Assembly (NCBI GenBank): GCA_951804985.1
Contig: OX638133.1
Span: 72,670,367 to 72,734,366, forward strand
Reading direction: 5' to 3'
Length of the DNA stretch: 64,000 bases
Source: Dryomyza anilis
Lineage: Eukaryota; Arthropoda; Insecta; Diptera; Dryomyzidae
Of this stretch, positions 58,860 to 64,000 are shown one piece after another (the first letter of the stretch is position 1; each line of letters starts with the position of its first letter). The translations under genes were made by a program, and so were the position numbers. The notes under the pieces are model-generated. The model saw only the letters and a program-made list of their open reading frames with translations. It was not told the origin of the DNA and did not search any database.

Positions 58860-59640
58860 TGTTTTTTTTTTGTTTTTCTTGCCCTTGTTTTTCTATTTTT
58901 TTTTTTGTTCTTGTGTCTTTGCTTCTGTATTTCTAATTTTCCTTTTCCTATTACTTTTCTGTTATTTGCTTTTGCTCTTGGTTTTCTGTTATTTGCTTTT
59001 GCTCTTGGTTTTCTGTTTCTGTTTTTGCTTTTGTGGTTTTGCTTTTTTTAGTTTTTGTGTTTTTTATTTTACTTTTGTTATTTTTTTTTTATTTTGTCTT
59101 GGTTTTTCTGAATTTTGCTTTTGCCCTTGGTTTTCTGTTTCTGTTTTTGCTTTTATTTTAGCATTTGTGTTGTTTTTTGCTTTTGTTACTTTTTTTATTT
59201 TGACTTTACGTTTTTCTTTTTTTTTAATTTTTGTTTTGTGTTCTTGCGTTTTTGATTTTTTACTTGGTTTTTTCTTTTCCTTTTGAGTTTTTGTTTCTTT
59301 TGCGTTCGTGTTTTTCTTTTAGTTTCGATTTTGATTGTGTATTTGTTTCTGTGGTTTTGTTTTTGATTTTGAGTGTTTGCTTATGTTTTTATTTTTGTTT
59401 ATATTTTTACTGTTCTTTTTTGTTTTTGTTTATTTAGTGTTGTTTTTTTTTTTTTTTTTTTTGTTTTTGTGTTCTGCTTTTATGTTTTAGCTTTTACTTA
59501 TGTTTTTTATTTTGATTTAGTATTTTTGATTTTAATCCTCTTTTGTGTTTTTGCTTTTAGTTTTGTGTTTCTCTTTTAGTTTTGTGTTTTTGCTTTTAGT
59601 TTTGTGTTTATGCTTTTGTAGTACATTTTTTGTATTTGAG
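58860..59640 (+). repeat. TTTTTG/CTTTTG low-complexity array
   Basis: Irregular TTTTTGCTTTTG repeat. The 138-codon frame at 58870-59286 and the overlapping plus-strand frames are Phe/Val/Leu/Cys artefacts of this composition. Confidence 0.88.
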
Positions 59641-61935
59641 TTTAAAATTTTAGTCTACATTTTAATTTAAAAAAATATTATAAATTTTCGTGAGCATTTG
59701 AATTGTGCAGAATATTTCATTTTATTTCAAATTTTTTTGAGAATTTTTGGAAAATTTTTCCTATTTCTGGAGTGTGTACAAAATAATAACTTATTCATAT
59801 TTAATTTTAGTTGTAGAAATTATCATAATTAATTTTCTAACAACTTTAGATCTGTTGTATGAGTTTAACATGGAATTGTTCGCTAAGGAAATGTAATCGT
59901 CCAGTCTCAAATCAGCACCGCAATATCTAGTGCTATGTTGCTATTCTTTAATTTCAAATTCGTATTTTTTGTGTTTAATAGCAAAGCAACCAAATCACTG
60001 AAAATGCCTACATAATTTCGTACTTTAAACCAAATTTGGAAAATAACGTAGTTTCCGCTGAATTTCGTGCCTATCATTGCTAGATAATTCACATCACGTC
60101 ACATTGTGACATGTACGCATCTCCTCCCTCCCATTATTTAATCTTTTACGAACTGTGTGTTAAACTTTTTCGTCTGCTACTCTAACATTTCTTCTGCACA
60201 AGACTATGACAACGCGTACGCAACTCAAAACTTTTGACATCCGTTTCATTTGTCATTTCCGTCTCTCTGTCTCTCCATGGGTTTTGCAACACAACAACCC
60301 ATACAAAATGTGCACTCAATTTCATGTCAATTTTCAAAATGCTAAAATTTAAATTGTTCTAATTTAACTCTTACATAAGGGGAACAAAAACAAAAAAAAT
60401 CAAGCACTTTTGCTGTACGTCAAAATCACATAATCACCAAGACGAGTTCATACTTCAAATGCGACGTTGTCATATTTCGCATGGCATTGTCTGAATTTCT
60501 TCCACTCTCTCACTTTACAACTACTCTTCAAGGGACGCTGCATTGCCACATTTCATACGTATCGCATGCATTGACATAGCTTCCAAGTTTCCGTTGTTCC
60601 TCGCCCATACTATGTGCGCAACGTTGCCATATTTCATGCGTATTGTTTGTATTATTGACATGGCATCACTTTCTCTTCAAAAAGGCGGCTTACTTTCAAT
60701 TGTTGTCACACGCACATACTTGAATTAAATTTCTGCCATTTCGTTCTTTAATCTGATTAAAATTTGTGCCTCATAAAGTATTATTCTCGACTGTTTTCTT
60801 TATACGATACGCATAAATATGCTTTATTGTTTTTTTTTTACTGTTTGTCTCTAAGTGTAAAGTTTTATTGTTTTCAGTTGCTGCTGCGCTTTTTATTTTA
60901 TTCATATTACTTTCAAGTGAATTTGTTGTCTCTGTTTTTAATTTGTTTTTGTTTTTATCTGAAGTGCAAAATTTCTTGTGTGTTGTTGCCACTTCTTATC
61001 GTTTGGAAAAATTTAATTGAATTAAAATTCATTGAGTAACTTGGGCTATAAAATCGGGGAGTCTTTGGTTTCTTTTGTAGAAATACAAATAGGTGGGTTG
61101 TGGCATTTCTTTTATGAGCAATTATAGTCAATTTGCACAGTTAATGATTTGCAGACAATTGAAAAGTGTACTCCCATATTTATTGTCTATCCATTTTTAG
61201 TTTAAATCAATTTTTATTTTTATAATTTTAATTGCTTTGGTTTTTATGTTAAATTTAACTTTACTCGTAGGATAAAAATTCCATTAGTGATTTTTAATAT
61301 CATTTTTGTAATGCATTATTTATGACCTTTTTTTTATTAATACAATACACAGTAAAATAAAACTTCATAAATCTATATTACGGAGTGATTTACAGCTAAA
61401 CGAATACATTCTGAATTTTAAGAAACAGATCCACCACTCAAAATAGTAACTAAGATCAATTATTCTTGATAATGCAGAGGTTAGTGTCTGAGGTAAAAAA
61501 ATATTGTTGTTGTTTCTTAGTAAAAGTAAAAAAATACACGTGTTTATGTAACTATTGTTTTGTGCTTTCTCTGTAATATTCGTTATTGTGCTTTGCATTT
61601 TCCAACTGTCATCGCCATCTGTATGTTAGTGTGTCTGTCGATATATTGAAAGTAATTCTTAATATGCAGATATTATGTTCTTAGATATCAAGAATTAACT
61701 AAGAGCAATTATTTTTGTAAACATACAAGATTATACAAATTGTCTATCAATAATCGCCAGTATTCTGCATGCTGTGCAAGGTTCTCAACTCAGTAATTGT
61801 TTTAAAAGTAAATTTCGTTACTAGCAGATAAATACCACGAATAATCTTCTTGAATTTAAGAAGTTAAGTTTGTTGAATAAATTAGGAAACTCTTTAAATC
61901 AAGTATAATATTAGGGACATTCCACAGATAACGTT
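59641..61935. other. unassigned intron DNA
   Basis: 60120-60730 is less AT-rich and holds three diverged direct repeats (TTGTCATATTTCGCATGGCA, TTGCCACATTTCATACGTAT, TTGCCATATTTCATGCGTAT at ~60467, 60543, 60625). No gene supported. Confidence 0.4.
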
Positions 61936-62200
61936 ACGTGTGTGTTTGTCTGTTGAACTTAGTACTACTTAAAAACTTGAAGAGCTAGATCAAGGAAACT
62001 CCTAATTTATATCACTTATGTATACCTGGTATGATAGGTCCATTATGACCTGTATACCGAGGAGTTTTGGTCAAATACCTCATTGAAATCTAACAACTAT
62101 AGATAAATGATACTTTATTCCAGCTTAAGTAAAACTTTTTGGTAAAATATATATTGAATTTATGCTCAAATATATGAAAATAATGTTTTTCCGCGTATAT
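61936..62200 (+). mobile_element. mini-me-like repeat, decayed fragment
   Basis: CTACTTAAAAACTTGAAGAGCTAGAT, GATAGGTCCATTATGACCTGT, AGTAAAACTTTTTGGTAAAATATATATTG and ATATGAAAATAATGTTTTTCCG follow the order in 40868-41627. Both ends are lost. Confidence 0.65.
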
Positions 62201-62329
62201 TTTTTTTCATAATTTTAGAGGTTCTCGTTTCAAAAGTAGATTCAGAATGAAAGAAGTTCGAAATTGTTCCGACAAATTTGAATCAGTCGAAAATACATAT
62301 TTTATGCATTTTTTTTTACATATTTTGCA

Positions 62330-62891
62330 AATTTGTATTATTTAGCATATTTATAATGGTACTCATATTTTGCATATTTGACATATATAGCATATTTAGC
62401 TTATTGAGAATATTGAGTGTATTTAGCATATTTAACATATATAACATAATTAGCATCTTTAGAATATTTATCATATTTAACACATTTAACATATTTTGCA
62501 TATTTTGTATATTTTGTATATTTTGCATATTTTTAAAATTTTTAATATTTTTAATATTTTACATATTTTTAATATATTGCATATATTGCACATATTGCAT
62601 ATTTTACATATTTTGCATACTTTGCTTATTTTGCATATTTTGCATATTTTGCATATTTTGCTTAGTTTGCATATTTTGCATATTTTGCGTATTTTTCATA
62701 TTTTGCATATTTTGTATATTTTGCATATTTTGCATATTTTTCATATATTATATATATTGCATATTTTGCATATTTTGCATATTTTGCATACTTTGCTTAT
62801 TTTGCATATTTTGCATATTTTGCATATTTTGCATTTTTTACATTTTTGACATATTTAGCATATTTTACATATTTAGCATATTATCATATAT
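62330..62891 (+). repeat. 9-bp satellite, TTTTGCATA/TTTAGCATA variant block
   Basis: Mixed 9-base monomers, left block dominated by TTTTGCATA with higher divergence. Because the period is a multiple of three, all frames stay open, giving spurious Ile/Phe/Cys proteins (62278-62994). Confidence 0.92.
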
Positions 62892-63134
62892 AGGGGTGTG
62901 TGCGTGTTCGACTAAATTGCTGACTAAACTTAATTTTGTCGGTAATGCAGCGTTTACTTTTCAATTTAGCAAATTGTCGAGAAAACTAAATTGAACTAAA
63001 TTGGAAGACATCAAAAAGACATTGGTAAGCGATTTATTAGGTACTTTTAAAATTACCGGTTACCGAATAGCGATCGAATCAAAACCCGTACAATTTAGTT
63101 TAGTCAGCAATTTAGTCGAACTCGCACACACCCT
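62892..63134. mobile_element. 243-bp MITE inserted in the 9-bp satellite
   Basis: The left AGGGGTGTGTGCGTGTTCG + ACTAAATTGCTGACTAAAC and the inverted right end form ~40-bp TIRs with about two mismatches. The same terminal word AAGGGTGTGTGCGAGTTC begins the interior of the hAT copy at 20232. TTTAGCATA monomers resume directly after it. Confidence 0.85.
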
Positions 63135-63635
63135 TAGCATATTTTGCGTATTTAGCATATTTAGCATATTTAGCATATTTAGCATATTTAGCATATTTAG
63201 CATATTTAGCATATTTAGCATATTTAGCATATTTAGCATATTTAGCATATTTAGCATATTTAGCATATTTAGCATATTTAGCATATTTAGCATATTTAGC
63301 ATATTTAGCATATTTAGTATATTTAACATATTTAGCATATTTAGCATATTTAGCATATTTAGCATATTTAGCATATTTAGCATATTTAGTATATTTAACA
63401 TATTTAGCATATTTAGCATATTTAGCATATTTAGCATATTTAACATATTTAGCATATTTAGCATATTTAGCATATTTAGCATATTTAGCATATTTAGCAT
63501 ATTTAGCATATTTAGCATATTTAGCATATTTAGCATATTTAGCATATTAAGCATATTTAGTATATTTAGCATATTTAGCATATATAGCATATTTAGCGTA
63601 TTTAGTGTATTTAGCATATTAAGCATATTTATATA
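63135..63635 (+). repeat. 9-bp satellite TTTAGCATA, homogeneous block
   Basis: About 55 copies, nearly all exact. Variants TTTAGTATA TTTAACATA occur as a linked pair at ~63315-63330 and ~63387-63402, a sign of ~72-bp segmental duplication. The 211- and 195-codon frames on the two strands are artefacts. Confidence 0.95.
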
Positions 63636-64000
63636 ATTTACTTTCATTCAAATATTTAAATTTTAAATTAGTTGTATGGGGTCATTTTCAGCCTGTATAC
63701 GTTTCAAATACCAGCATCGATTGTACCTAAAAAGCAATGATAGGACAATAAGCTGTCTATGAAAATATATATTATTTTTACAATTTTTTGTATCAAACTG
63801 TGACAAATATTCATAGGTCTGCTGCCCTTGGCAACTGCGAGAATAACAACGGCATTAAAATGCGCAGAAATTAAAAATGCCAAAAGAAATAAAATATTTA
63901 TCAAGAGACGGACGGTCGTCGATGGCGCTGACGATTGTGTTGCTGCTAATCGGAACTAATTACTTTTGGGTTTACCATTGACCTTGTGAATTTTAAACGT
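63636..64000. other. unassigned DNA at the right edge
   Basis: No repeat or coding signal recognised. Confidence 0.4.

Larger units (their letters stand above)
36303..64000 (+). other. probable first large intron of the receptor gene (continues past window)
   Basis: I looked for the next mGluR-type ligand-binding exon (Ser/Gly-rich glutamate-pocket and 'VIGAASSVTS'-like segments) in the open frames of both strands to 64000 and found none. The whole interval is repeats and unassigned AT-rich DNA, listed separately. The intron would therefore be at least 27.7 kb. A short exon below the open-frame cutoff cannot be excluded. Confidence 0.6.

Noticed and set aside
58870..59579. Phe/Val/Cys-rich 'membrane protein' frames
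   Set aside because: Translation of TTTTTGCTTTTG low-complexity DNA; overlapping frames look equally good and no start context or homology is visible.
62278..63647. Long open frames of 238, 211 and 195 codons (Ile-Phe-Ser and Leu-Asn-Met repeats)
   Set aside because: They are the translation of a 9-bp satellite whose period is a multiple of three and which lacks stops on both strands; one frame runs through an inserted MITE.
1..64000. CRISPR array, prokaryotic operon or tRNA genes
   Set aside because: Tandem arrays have no unique spacers; no operon-like coding; no cloverleaf with a recognisable A/B-box pair was noticed by eye, though a tRNAscan-type search could still find one.

Overview
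This is AT-rich (clearly above 60% A+T), repeat-dense, intron-type DNA from a higher dipteran. Three things point to a cyclorrhaphan fly. The one cellular gene fragment is the start of an insect metabotropic-glutamate-receptor-like protein. Several dispersed repeats carry the dipteran 'TATATATTCTTGATCAGCAT...GTCYGTCY' cassette. The mobile elements are RTE-type non-LTR, mariner and hAT relatives. I cannot place the family (calyptrate or tephritid) from sequence alone.

Layout. 1-1275: 19-bp-period satellite. 2768-5850: one decayed RTE-clade retrotransposon on the minus strand. 5980-6590: degenerate tandem repeats. 8041-10802: a cluster of terminal-inverted-repeat (TIR) elements, including a mariner foldback nested inside another element. 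12012-15000: a second mariner foldback, a mini-me-like element, a MITE and further repeat fragments. 17698-18428: another mini-me-like copy. 20057-20857: a hAT-type element with a perfect 8-bp target duplication. 21075-22213: an unclassified element with a large internal minisatellite. 23036-25775: MITEs and a third mariner foldback. 27120-28350: CAAAA-rich low-complexity DNA. 28371-28764 and 29045-30904: hAT-like elements. 31046-36302: the only convincing host exon, plus strand. It encodes a signal peptide, about 1490 residues of low-complexity charged or Ser/Thr-rich extracellular sequence with a threefold internal repeat, and the first ~79 residues of a class C GPCR ligand-binding domain, ending in a GTAAGT donor. 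36303-64000: apparently one intron of at least 27.7 kb, since no continuation of the receptor was found. It is filled with mini-me copies, MITEs, a second 19-bp satellite array (53147-54150, opposite orientation to the first), TTTTTG-rich DNA (58860-59640) and a 9-bp TTTAGCATA satellite interrupted by a MITE (62330-63640).

No tRNA, rRNA, CRISPR or prokaryotic-type operon was seen. Most open frames above 60 codons come from low-complexity or tandem DNA or are shadows of the two real coding regions. The most interesting items are: the very large, tandemly expanded N-terminal extension of the receptor (best guess mangetout/DmXR); the mariner foldback family, whose three copies each keep a 27-codon mini-ORF for the transposase N-terminus, with the centre inverted in one copy; and several nested insertions for which related copies elsewhere in the window show an approximate empty site.
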